Below, piece by piece: positions 44,598-53,745 of a stretch of DNA of 64,000 nucleotides. The notes beneath the pieces are model-generated. The model was not told the origin of the DNA. It saw nothing but the letters and a program-made list of their open reading frames with translations, and made no database searches. Source of the stretch: Schistocerca nitens (taxonomy: Eukaryota > Arthropoda > Insecta > Orthoptera > Acrididae). Numbering within the stretch: position 1 is the stretch's first letter; each line of letters begins with the position of its first letter. Location of the stretch: contig NC_064617.1 in the NCBI RefSeq assembly GCF_023898315.1, forward strand, positions 718,969,202 through 719,033,201, given 5' to 3'. Position numbers and translations under genes: made by a program.

Positions 44598-46619
44598 TTA
44601 CAGGCAATGCTGGTGAAAATTCAATTGCTGTATCCATGCTAATTGTAGTTTCTGCGTTACAGGTAATGGCGGTGAAAGTACAAAAAGAAATCGACGTATC
44701 CAGTTCAATGCGTGTACCTTTGCTCTGTCATTTTCAAATACCTCAGATTTTTTTACACATACAAATTGCTTATAATCAACGTTCTCGTCACTGAATGTGT
44801 GAACAGATTCACGACTGCATAAGAATCTGTTTGTCTGTGTCACTTTGGATTTTAAGTCGCGTAGTCTCTGTAAATTACTTAAGTTACACTGGCTGTGTGA
44901 GTGTGACAAATGTTCGGAATGTGCCGTATGCTGTGACGTGTTATTAAATGCTGAAACATTTTTCATCTCTGTTATCTCTTGCTGTAAACTTGACAATTTT
45001 CTACGTAATGTGTTATTAGACGAATCGATCTCATTGATTGTCTGCTGTAAATTTTGGAATTCAGGTGTTTGGTTAAACAAAATCGGTGCAGTATCGTCTG
45101 ATTTGCTGTCATTATTACTTTCAATAACGTCAATACGACTGGCCAATTCATCATACTTTTCAGCCAGTATTTTTACCTGATCATCGTTTTTATTATCTGA
45201 AGTATTAATTTGTTTTTGTAATTTACGTGTGGTATCATTCAATTTTTTAACGTCAGCTTTAATGACATCAGAATCCTGTGTTAGTTCTAATTGTTCGAGT
45301 CTGTCTGTCACTGTCTGAAAGTCTGCTGTGTGTGTGTCTGTTTTCGATTTAAGATCGGAAATTTCATCACGTAATTCTGTGTTCAATTGTTTGATGGTAT
45401 TAATTTCGTCGTACACTGTAGCAATATTGTTGTCCACGTATGTTTTTGCTTTCGCAAACAATTTACGTTTATCTTCCTGTCTCTGTGCGGTGATTGTTTC
45501 CATGACTTGTCGTTTTACTTTATTCTCATCCTGTATAAATTTACGGAAACGCGTATCACTGTTTTGTAGGTGATGATTAAAACGTTCGTCAATTTGAGTG
45601 TTCTGTTGGTCGAATTTCGCGTCTATTTTTGCATCCAGTGTGCTCGAAAGTTCTACTGTCATTAATTTAAACTCGTCCCGTAACTGTGTTGCTTTTTCAG
45701 AGCATTGTTTACCGACTGCACTAATTTCGTCTCTAAGTGATTCTATTGTAGTTGTTTGCATATCTCTTAATTCTTGCGCAACAGATCTAATTTCTTCGCT
45801 ACTTTTCCTAGCACAAGCCTCAATTTCCTCGCGTAATTGTTCCTTAGTATCATGACACTGCGCGGCAACGGCTCTAATCTGTTCACTAAGCTGTCTGGAA
45901 TTGTTGTCTATTTTTTCATTAAGCTGTTGTTTGAGATTTTCGTTATTTTCATTAAGCTGTTGTTTGAGGTTTTCACTAAGTTGTTTGTGATTATTGTCTT
46001 GTCTTTCATTCTGTTGTTTGGAATTTTCATTAAGTTGTAGTTTGAAATTTTCACTAAGTTGTTGTTTGAGATCTTCTTTAAGGTTGTCTTGTTTTTCAAG
46101 AACTTGTAGCAATAATGCCATCATTTGATCCGAGCCAAAATTAGCATTTCTATTCTCTGTGTTGTTTGATAGTGTACCTGCAATTGTCACGTTTTGTGTA
46201 TCCATTTGGATATTCTGTGATTCTAGAAAATGTTTGCTGATCGTATGTGCACTATTGGTCACTACCTCGGAATTAAATAAATCTGTCATACTCTGATTAT
46301 ACTGTACATTTTCATTAGAAAAATTTGTCTGTTCGTCACGTAAATTTTGCAAACCGGTTGTGTTGAGCTGGGCAGCGCTCATTGCAACAGAGCGTCCCGC
46401 GTCATCAATTGTCATTAGATTAACAGACAACACAATTGAATTTGTCTGTTCATCACTAGGATCAAAATCAACATTAATGGTCGGTACACACTGATTGTCC
46501 GTAAATGGAGGATTGTCATCATTACACTGCGTGTCACAAGTACTATCGGTCAAGTTGTTTAAGTCAGTTATTTCTCTCATTATACCTCGCGATGTACTAT
46601 TCACAGTTTTTCGCGGCAT
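44598..46619 (-). CDS. Gag-like protein with very long coiled coil
   Basis: 673 residues starting at 46619, about 200 bp inside the 5' LTR. The first 160 residues are polar and Thr/Asn-rich. About residues 165-570 are one long heptad-repeat coiled coil (runs such as LKQQLNENNENLKQQLNE and RDEISDLKSKTDT), partly built from DNA-level repeats near 45900-46080. After about 620 a short segment with KVHALNWIRRF resembles the start of a gypsy capsid domain, and the frame is lost soon after. Its place between primer site and pol makes Gag the natural call. The role of so long a coiled coil is unknown; self-assembly is an inference. Confidence 0.8.
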   Translation of the reverse strand: MPRKTVNSTSRGIMREITDLNNLTDSTCDTQCNDDNPPFTDNQCVPTINVDFDPSDEQTNSIVLSVNLMTIDDAGRSVAMSAAQLNTTGLQNLRDEQTNFSNENVQYNQSMTDLFNSEVVTNSAHTISKHFLESQNIQMDTQNVTIAGTLSNNTENRNANFGSDQMMALLLQVLEKQDNLKEDLKQQLSENFKLQLNENSKQQNERQDNNHKQLSENLKQQLNENNENLKQQLNEKIDNNSRQLSEQIRAVAAQCHDTKEQLREEIEACARKSSEEIRSVAQELRDMQTTTIESLRDEISAVGKQCSEKATQLRDEFKLMTVELSSTLDAKIDAKFDQQNTQIDERFNHHLQNSDTRFRKFIQDENKVKRQVMETITAQRQEDKRKLFAKAKTYVDNNIATVYDEINTIKQLNTELRDEISDLKSKTDTHTADFQTVTDRLEQLELTQDSDVIKADVKKLNDTTRKLQKQINTSDNKNDDQVKILAEKYDELASRIDVIESNNDSKSDDTAPILFNQTPEFQNLQQTINEIDSSNNTLRRKLSSLQQEITEMKNVSAFNNTSQHTAHSEHLSHSHSQCNLSNLQRLRDLKSKVTQTNRFLCSRESVHTFSDENVDYKQFVCVKKSEVFENDRAKVHALNWIRRFLFVLSPPLPVTQKLQLAWIQQLNFHQHCL

Positions 46620-46821
46620 TTTTCTCAGAACAAATTAATCACAAATGAAAGAAGCACAATGCAAAAAGCAACAAACACAAATACAACAAAGAGCAACGAA
46701 TTGCCGATGATCTGTGAGAGAAAATCACAAAATTAGTAAAAGCGTTGCGCCAAGTGCTAATTATATTTAAGTAAATAAAATCAAATATCTGACTACTTAT
46801 CAGAAGATTCTCAAAGGAATA

Positions 46822-46841
46822 CGATCCTGGCAAGGTCGCCA
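46822..46841 (-). other. Primer-binding site (tRNA-Arg-like)
   Basis: On the minus strand TGGCGACCTTGCCAGGATCG lies two bases inside the 5' LTR. It resembles the complement of an insect tRNA-Arg 3' end with CCA added (about 17 of 20 by eye, from memory of that tRNA). Confidence 0.65.
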
Positions 46842-46843
46842 AG

Positions 46844-47514
46844 TGTAACCTCCCCGCAAAATTTTTGAATAATAATTGATCATAAACCCACACAATAATA
46901 TTAATTAAATAATGAACCATCAACTGAATATAACATCTCAACAGAAATAATTAAACCTGATAAATTCTTACCTCAGTAAAACTGCGTCTATATCTGCTCT
47001 TATTTTTCGGCACAGCTCCGTGCAATGCTGGCCCATATTTAATTCTGATTCTTGGAGGAAATGCATAGGAAAATATTCTTTAAATTGAAATGAATGCTTT
47101 TTCTTCAAAAGAGTGGAAAAATTCTTTAAATTGAAATGATTACTTTTCTTTAAAAGATTTACTTTATAAAAAAAATATTATTGGGGCATTTATGGAACAA
47201 ATTAATTACAATTAACATACGTTATTAGCTGAGCGCAATGCTGCTTCATTACCTTCTACAATAATATACATATCGTCCACCACATTCCTGACCAGACTCG
47301 TGGGCAGAGCACACCGCGGACGCATGCCGACTCGCTACACACTAGCACTGAGTACAACTATCCAACTGTCTACTCCCTCTGCCGACTCGCCACACACAAC
47401 TAAACTCTCGCGCGGTCAAGCGCAGACTAGCCACGATAAATAACTCTCTGGTCAGAGATTCTGTCATTCCTCGCCCTCGCTGGTAATGACTGCATATGAA
47501 ACGTACGCGTTTCA
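46844..47514 (-). repeat. 5' LTR of the gypsy-type element
   Basis: 671 bp, TG...CA on the minus strand, matching 39368-40041 with few differences, which points to a young insertion. Confidence 0.95.
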
Positions 47515-47836
47515 AACGTTAGCTTTTCTTTCGCTATTTTGTATTGTCCCACCAGACTGATCGAAGAGTGTCTGCGTAGGAGCCTTCGATTCGCTAAGCG
47601 ACTTTCCCTTGGACCAGAATTTTCTAGGAATCTCGGCAAGATCTTTCGCTAACATATGACGGTGGAAGTTGTACGTTTTGCGCATTGACATTTTTTTAGA
47701 TGCGCGAATTTCTACTAAATTTTACTTAGCGACATTTCTACGTTCTTTTTCAACCCGACACAGTAACAATCTTTAGTTTCCTCATCATTTTCCGAATTTT
47801 GTTATTAAATCGCGCTGAGCCTTTTCGACCCTGATA
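47515..47836 (-). pseudogene. LINE copy 3, linker between endonuclease and RT
   Basis: Minus strand reads FWSKGKSLSESKAPTQTLFD followed by GGTIQNSERKANV, the usual KxxG...I.....KA stretch just before LINE RT domains, and upstream NKIRKMMRKLK. Bounded by the LTR element on one side and Tc1 H on the other. Confidence 0.75.
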
Positions 47837-48389
47837 CAGTGATAAGCCAAAACATTATAACCAGTGCCCACTGCGACGTCGGATACATTCTGGTGGCGTT
47901 GAGGGCACGTAACGCGATAACAAAGGCATGTACGCGGAGCAGACACCGACGGGGAACCACCCTAGCGAAGCTATGGGCTGAAAATGGGGAAATCCATTGA
48001 GAAAAACGACTTTGACAAAGGGCAGATTACACTGCTAAACACTGTTTTTATTGCCAACGATTTTTAGTTGCTTTTAGGATCATTTTTGTGTTCTTGAACG
48101 CGATTATGGTCTCAGTTTTGCTGAATTAGCTGCCGTTTTGTGTCAATGTAACATTTATTGACGAATATAAACATACAGCAATATCATGTCTGAGTAGGCG
48201 TATCCTGATCAAAAGTCATATGATTACTGTCTCAAAAAACACCAAAATGATATACGGTTCTTGTATTAAGTAATTAACGAATTATGTTGCATTACTTCAT
48301 AAAAGACAAAACAGTATGCCTACATTCAGTGAGATTATAGCAATTATACTCCTTCATAAATCGATGTCGGTTCGATTTTCTTCTGCCTT

Positions 48390-49983
48390 GGTCTTCACGA
48401 AAATTGCGTTGGAGGCACCAACTGTAGTCGACCATCCCACGTGCCGTAATACCTGTCTTCCGTTATCTTAATTTCTCAGTGGAACCTCTACGTGGCCTTG
48501 CTCCTCGCTGTAATCGCCAAAGTTATCTGGAAATCTTGATAAGTTCAAAAATGGTTCAAATGGCTCTGAGCACTATGGGACTCAACATCTGAGGTCATCA
48601 GTCCCCTAGAACTAAGAACTACTTAAACCTAACTAACCTAAGAAGATCACACAAATCCATGCCCGAGGCAGGATTCGAACCTGCGACCGTAGCGGTCCCG
48701 CGGTTCCAGACTGAAGCGCCTAGAATCGCTCGGCCACACCGGCCGGCTCTTGATAAGTGGCTATGGAAGAAATCACTACGATACTCACATTAACACCCAA
48801 CTTTCTAGAGGCTGTCAACATGTTCTCCACAATTTCTTTGTAACTGTCTGCCTTATAATCATCGAAAAAGTTTTTCACAACTAAGATATAACTACGCCAC
48901 GCCGACAGTTCTGAATCATTCATGAAATTTCTCGCTTTGGAATCATTTATGAGCTTGCGAATCTACGGCCGATCAAATAGACCTGCTTTCAATTTCTCAA
49001 TGCTCAATGCACGAAAAAATTTACATGTATTTGAAGCAATTTCCTTTTTTATGTAGGGCCCTAACAAATTGCTTCATCAGTCCTAGCTTTTTATGCAATG
49101 GAGGGAGAATTATTTTCTCTCTTTTAACGAATGGGTCCTGAATGATGTTGGCTGGACCTACAGTAAGACTTTCACTTAAAGGCCGTGTCACTTTGCTCTC
49201 GTTTAGCTCTGCTGTCCCATAAGCGTATAAAACAAGACAACTTCGTGTACCCATACTGCTGTCCAAGCAAGACGTTTACCGTCTTCAGATCACAATCAAT
49301 AGACCACTGATGTTCAAGATAGTATAATTTAATTCCTGCAATGTAGTTTTGACAGTTTCATATTCCTCTTTCAGTTTTGTTGAGGAACAATGGGAGTGGA
49401 TGCAAAGATGATACCTTTGTGAAACAAGACACATTTCAGGCTTCTGGTGGTGCTGTCCATAAAAAGCCGCCAGTCTTTTGGTTGATATTCCTGTAACGCC
49501 ACCTGAATGGGCAGAACGGGAATGTTACTGCAATATACATATACTGGCTGAGTATTGGAGAAGACCTGCTTCTTTTGTATGATGTACTGAAATTCTGGCT
49601 GCTGGATCAAGACAATTGTTTTCATTTAGCCTAGATGCCAGAGGTTCTGCTCCATTCTTTGAGAAATTAAGATCGCGTACAACATCATTTAGTTTCTCTA
49701 GAGTGAACAATGTAAGTACAGAAATTTGTCCTTCATATTCACTTCTACTGTTTATGCTGCTTTTGCACTTCAAATCTTGTGTTTCTTCAGGTTCTGATAT
49801 TACAGGTTCAGGTAGTTTAGTAAAAACTGGTATAGGGGCATCTTCACTGCGTGCCACAGGTCTACTGGCTGACTGTAAATTTGGATACTCTCCTTTACGT
49901 TTTTTGTAGCGATTGAAATGTTTGACATCTACAACACAAAAGTAACAATTATTGAGGCGGTTTTTTGACTTTTGCCAGACCAT
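48390..49983 (-). pseudogene. Decayed member of an uncharacterised arthropod repeat-protein family
   Basis: Collinear minus-strand pieces. 49983 downward: NRLNNCYFCVVDVKHFN and YPNLQSASRPV. Then EYQPKDWRLFMDSTTRSLK and VLFHKGIIFA (49490-49380). Then DPFVKREKIILPPLHKKLGL and MKQFVRALHKKGNCFKY (49140-49021). Then SAWRSYILVVKNFF and YKEIVENML (48910-48820), and past the SINE FPDNFGDYSEEQG with QVLRHVGWS (about 48530-48430). I recognise this order from many repetitive, functionally unassigned arthropod proteins, but I know no established activity. Frames change at least four times, so it is dead here. Confidence 0.65.
48544..48747 (-). mobile_element. tRNA-Leu/Ser-like SINE, main family
   Basis: Antisense, perfect 10-bp duplication TCTTGATAAG (48534-48543 and 48748-48757), inside the uncharacterised gene remnant. 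Confidence 0.93.
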
Positions 49984-50739
49984 TGATAAGCCGAAATTTA
50001 AACATTCTCTTTGTCCACTTTTTCACTGTCGAATACACTGTACACAATTTTTACTAACACTGTATTGGTCTCCAAGTTGTAACCCAAAACATGCAAGATA
50101 TGCCTTCTTTACAAAGTCTGTGATATTTCTTGTTTTGTAAATCAAACTGCCTTTTCCTGCTGCTACTTATTTTATTTAATCCATCCGCGTTTCGCCTTCT
50201 ACTGTTTTAAGGCATCATCAGTGGACTCTATAATGATACAGTTTTGTTAGTTATAGATTATCAAACAGTTCACTTCGCATTTTTTTGTAAAAAATGTAAT
50301 TACTTACGATTTGTTGATTTGCGCTTCCTCACATCTGGTCTGATGTTTCGTGTTTGTTTCTATAGGCAGTATTAATCGCAAATATAGCAGAACACATTGG
50401 GGTTGTTTATGCATTCTCTTCTTGAAGAATTCATATTATCCTGAGACAGATAAAATAAGAATAAATTATAAAGAATTTAATAAAATGTTTAATTGTGAAA
50501 TATTAAAGAATATAAAAAGTTAAATGGGAAAAAGACCAATGATGTTGACGGAAAATCAGCATTTACGGGAATACTTCATTAAAATCCATAAACATTAATA
50601 TCTTCAGAACTAGAGCCAATTCGGGAAAAATAAAGCTACATTCGGATTCAGGGCGTTCGAATATCTTTGGCATTTTTTTAGTAGAATTGTGTTATGATTA
50701 TGCAGAACCTGTGAACGAGTATCTCGAAAACGGCGAAGC

Positions 50740-51480
50740 TAGTCGAATGTCTACGTGTTACTGTCGCGAACATCTACGGAAAGACTACAACTAGGCGCTA
50801 AATCGTTGGACGTCCATGACTCTGCACAGAACGTGGCGTTCGGAGACTTGTCTTCTCTGTAAAGTAGGACAGATGGAAATCTGTGGCATCATCAGTTACT
50901 ATTTAAGTGGTCACAGGAGCATCGGGATTCGAGGGTCGATCAATGGAAACGTGTAGGCTCTTCAGGTGAATAACATTTTTGCTTGACTAGGTCGTCACCA
51001 CAAACACCGTCATCGAGGTGCGTTGCGCCCCGACGCAGTCTGATGGGAACAGTATTATGCTATGGGAGACATTCTCCTGTGCTTGCATGGGACCTGTGTT
51101 GATAATTGAAGACACGCTGACATCTGCGAACGACTTGCATCTCTTCATACATGATGTCTTCCCCAACAGCGATGCCATCTTTCAGCAGTATAATTGTCCT
51201 TATCTCGGAGTCAGAACCGCGTTACAGTGATTTCAGGAGCATTATAATGAACTCACGTTGATGTCTCGATGACCAGATCCGCCTGATGTAAATCCTATGG
51301 GGTCCATCTGGGTCGTTATCGGGTGCAGTCACCGCGTACGCAAACCAGCGGCCCGTTATTTACGCGAATTACATGACCTATGCTCAGACATCTAATGCCA
51401 CATACCTCCACAAACTTGACAACGACCTGTAGCATCCCTGGCACGCAGAATCAGTGATGTATTTCGTTCCAAAGACTGAC
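50740..51480 (+). pseudogene. Tc1-like transposase H remnant
   Basis: After the insertion, the sequence continues the transposase: GRYTVRRNIYGK-like helix-turn-helix residues near 50755, then near 51018-51230 a frame with VLRPDAV-type sequence, ILLCLHGTCV and a C-terminal catalytic half in mixed frames. It has many stops and the catalytic acids cannot be placed with confidence. Confidence 0.6.
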
Positions 51481-51526
51481 AAACAAGCTGTTAAGAAGGT
51501 GATCATAATGTTTTGGCTGATTAGTG

Positions 51527-52243
51527 TATTTCTCCACAGCGCGATTTACAATCAGTTTAATTTTTCCAATAATTCCACTACGTCCTTCATACTGGAACTA
51601 AATCATGTTCTTGCATTATCTAAGTAGTATGATGACAACTGCTTATACACCGTTTCCAGAATAAAAAGCCTCCTAGCCCTCTTGATGGATTTATTAACTT
51701 TAGCAACCATTGTCGGTATGATAACATAATGCTTATTCCTTCTCTAGATAACGACGCTGTCGATACGATCCAATCTGTTTGTAACTACAAGGTCGCAAAT
51801 ATTTGCACTGTGGGTTGGTTCAAATGGCTCTGAGCACTATGGGACTCAACTGCTGAGGTCATAAGTCCCCTAGAACTTAGAACTACTTAAACCTAACTAA
51901 CCTAAGGACAACACACACATCCATGCCCGAGGCAGGATTCGAACCTGCGACCGTAGCGGTCGCGCGGTTCCAGACTGTAGCGCCAGAACCGCTCGGCCAC
52001 CAGCGGCCGGCGCACTGTGGGTTGCCCTCTTCTATATAATGACACTGCCGATAAGGTCAGATGTGTTTGTAACTACAAGATCTCAAACATTTGCACTGTG
52101 GGTTGTCGAACTAGATGCTCAATTCAATTTTCGGAAAACGTGTTCAGAATTACTTCACGAGACTCTGTCCGTGTCATCTTCAATGAATTCATAGACATCC
52201 CAACCTATACTAGATAGGTTAAAGTCTCAACAAACTAATATTG
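51527..52243 (-). pseudogene. LINE copy 3, endonuclease and linker segment
   Basis: Two parts around a SINE. 51700-51527 on the minus strand reads NKSIKRARRLFILETVYKQL, then FSSSMKDVVELLEKLK into NRAVEKY. 52243-52090 reads DHAILV, DFNL and EFIEDDTDR, the endonuclease GDFN-type box. An approximately 75-85-bp segment (ACTACAAG...AAATATTTGCACTGTGGGTT) is tandemly duplicated, with the SINE in between. Confidence 0.75.
51818..52011 (-). mobile_element. tRNA-Leu/Ser-like SINE, main family
   Basis: Antisense, perfect 13-bp duplication GCACTGTGGGTTG (51805-51817 and 52012-52024). Confidence 0.94.
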
Positions 52244-52249
52244 CATGAT

Positions 52250-52740
52250 CGGCGGTTTTCGCGCTACTGAGCGTAGATTTCCTTTGAATCTTTCTACAAA
52301 TGTTACGGTGGAATCGGGTGGCCGGTACGAACATTCGATGATTAAGATGGCCGGTTATTCCAGTCCAAATAATTTCGCAGTCAGTCTCGATTGTCATGGA
52401 AGCCACCGTAACGGCTGTGCGATACGTGAATGCCAGCCTCCAACCGATAGTGCAACCGTATCAGCAGCATATTGGCGAAGCATTCGTCTTCATGGAAGAC
52501 AATTCGCGCCACTATCGTGCACGTCTTGTGTATGATTTCCTTCAGGATAACGACATCGCTCGACTAGAGTGGCCAGCATGTTCTCCAAACCTCAACCTTA
52601 TCGAATATGCCTGGAATAGATTGAAAAGGGAAGTTTATGGATGACGTGACCCACCAACCACACTGAGGGATCTACGGACAATCTGGACCAACAGATAGTA
52701 AGCCACGACGAATACAGGCATGCAGCAACGCAAGAGGACG
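52250..52740 (+). pseudogene. Tc1-like transposase I, catalytic half
   Basis: Starts abruptly after LINE copy 3 with ERRFPLNLSTNVTVESGGRY. The second frame (52396-52644) has VFMEDNSRHYRARLV with the second catalytic Asp and LEWPACSPNLNLIEYAWNRL with the third acid (Glu), then KREVYG and a stop. The DNA-binding half and both ends are missing. Confidence 0.75.
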
Positions 52741-52799
52741 CGCTACTGGATATTAGAGGTACCGGTGTATACAGAAATGTGTATCACCACTTCTAAAGG

Positions 52800-53220
52800 T
52801 TTCGCTGTATTGTGGTACAACATGGAATGTGTGGCTTTCATGAGCAATCTAATACCACACGTTACGGCATTACTTAGCTTTTTAGATAAGGATGAGACAT
52901 CGCAAAGAAACCCTGACTTACTAGATATGAGAGACTCGTTGGAAGCTGAATTAGAAAATAGTTTCAGCTCCTTAAACGAAGATCGAAATAATTTGACTGT
53001 AACCTTTCTAGACCCAATATTCAAGACGGTCTCTTTGGAGTTGTTGAAGTTGAAAGTGCTCGACAGAAGTTCCTATTAGAATTTTGCGAAGAATCTTCGA
53101 CCAGCAGCGGTTCTCCTTCAGTGTCTGCTGAAAAAAGTAGAAGAGACGAGAGTGAAACAGCTGAAGTCGCCAGCGGTACGGGGATGCTGATGTGGAGGCT
53201 GTGGGGCAGGGCATAGTGCA
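52800..53220 (+). pseudogene. hAT-like transposase C-terminal fragment
   Basis: The frame at 52820-53079 carries MRDSLEAELENSFSSL and LTVTFLDPIFKTVSLE, the LDPRFK-type block of hAT/zinc-finger-BED transposases, and continues in a second frame with SAEKSRRDESETAE. The fragment follows Tc1 I directly, with no terminal repeats, so it was probably joined by deletion or by insertion into it. Confidence 0.6.
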
Positions 53221-53741
53221 GCTCACGGCTGCAGAGAGACACTGCGTCAATCTGTAAACATTTCATTTTCCTTTGGCTCAGGCGGTACAGGTGTCCGTCG
53301 TCCTACCCATCACGAATTCTGCTCATGTCGAATTCCGCTCGAGTCGAACTCAGCTCAGTCAGCTGTTTGGTTGTTCTGCTTCGCTGAGGGCACAGCCCCG
53401 TTGCCCGTGGCTGAACCGGGACAGGCACGGAGAGGCAGGCAACCCCAGTAGCGAACTATTCGATGACGGCCTTGCGCCGGCCTCCGGTGACGGGCAGTAC
53501 TCCCGCGACGGCGGAAGGCCGTGGTGGGTGGATGTCCTCTGCTTCAGCCGGGATGCGACCCTCCTGCCTCCGGGCAGGAGTCGACCGTGCTGCTGAAAGG
53601 CCTGGCCAGGCCCGCTGCTGGCTAGCTTCGAGTCCCTTTCGAAATCAGAGGTTCGAACCGTGGCTGGATCTGTGGTCCTCCGTCGGAAGCTTCATGGGCC
53701 ACCAACGTAGCACATCAGCGTCGTCCAAGAGCGCTGTGACA
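53221..53741. other. GC-rich block, unassigned
   Basis: Locally GC-rich, with short duplications (TCGAATTCCGCTCGAGTCGA region; GGCCTGGCCAGGCC). Plus-strand frames of 107 and 114 codons overlap each other and show no domain; I regard them as composition artefacts. Possibly the edge of an unclassified repeat. Confidence 0.45.
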
Positions 53742-53745
53742 TTAA

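Larger units (their letters stand above)
39368..47514 (-). mobile_element. Ty3/gypsy-type LTR retrotransposon, internally deleted
   Basis: Two LTRs of about 672 bp (39368-40041 and 46844-47514), each TG...CA on the minus strand and differing at roughly a dozen sites plus small indels, bound an 8.1-kb antisense element. Order on the minus strand: 5' LTR, tRNA-type primer site, coiled-coil Gag, nucleocapsid-like remnant, RNase H-integrase, long 3' region with tandem repeats, polypurine tract, 3' LTR. Protease and reverse transcriptase are absent, so this copy depends on others. Flanking AATG (39364-39367) and AACG (47515-47518) may be a mutated 4-bp duplication in LINE copy 3. Confidence 0.9.
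48030..50695 (-). mobile_element. Unclassified 2.7-kb insertion carrying an uncharacterised gene family
   Basis: Foreign to Tc1 H. Left junction GGCAGATTA then CACTGCTAAACAC; right junction GAATTGTG then TTATGATTATGCAG. The target duplication can be read as TTA, with CAC...GTG ends as in CACTA-type elements, or as GATTA, which would shift the right end slightly. It contains a decayed minus-strand protein gene and a SINE. The transposon class is unresolved. Confidence 0.55.
47837..51526 (+). mobile_element. Tc1-like transposon H with a 2.7-kb insertion
   Basis: Terminal repeats CAGTGATAAGCCAAAACATT (47837) and, inverted at 51526, CACTAATCAGCCAAAACATT, with TA at 47835-47836 and 51527-51528. 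Interrupted at 48030-50695. It sits inside LINE copy 3 at a TA within the NRAVEKY codons. Confidence 0.88.
30410..52243 (-). mobile_element. CR1/jockey-like LINE (copy 3), exploded by nested insertions
   Basis: Five collinear antisense segments of one LINE: 3' end and C-terminal RT at 30410-31216, RT palm at 38573-39367, endonuclease-RT linker at 47515-47836 and 51527-51817, and endonuclease at 52012-52243. The protein reads continuously across each insertion: ADDAVVYG into a DCRRIQDELES-like stretch across 31217-38572, and NRAVEKY into QGRKGSARF across 47837-51526. The LINE is therefore the oldest layer. At 52243 it meets a Tc1 fragment; its 5' end is not seen. Confidence 0.85.

Noticed and set aside
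44845..46040. Cys/Leu-rich frames on the plus strand opposite Gag
   Set aside because: They are shadows of the 673-codon minus-strand Gag frame.
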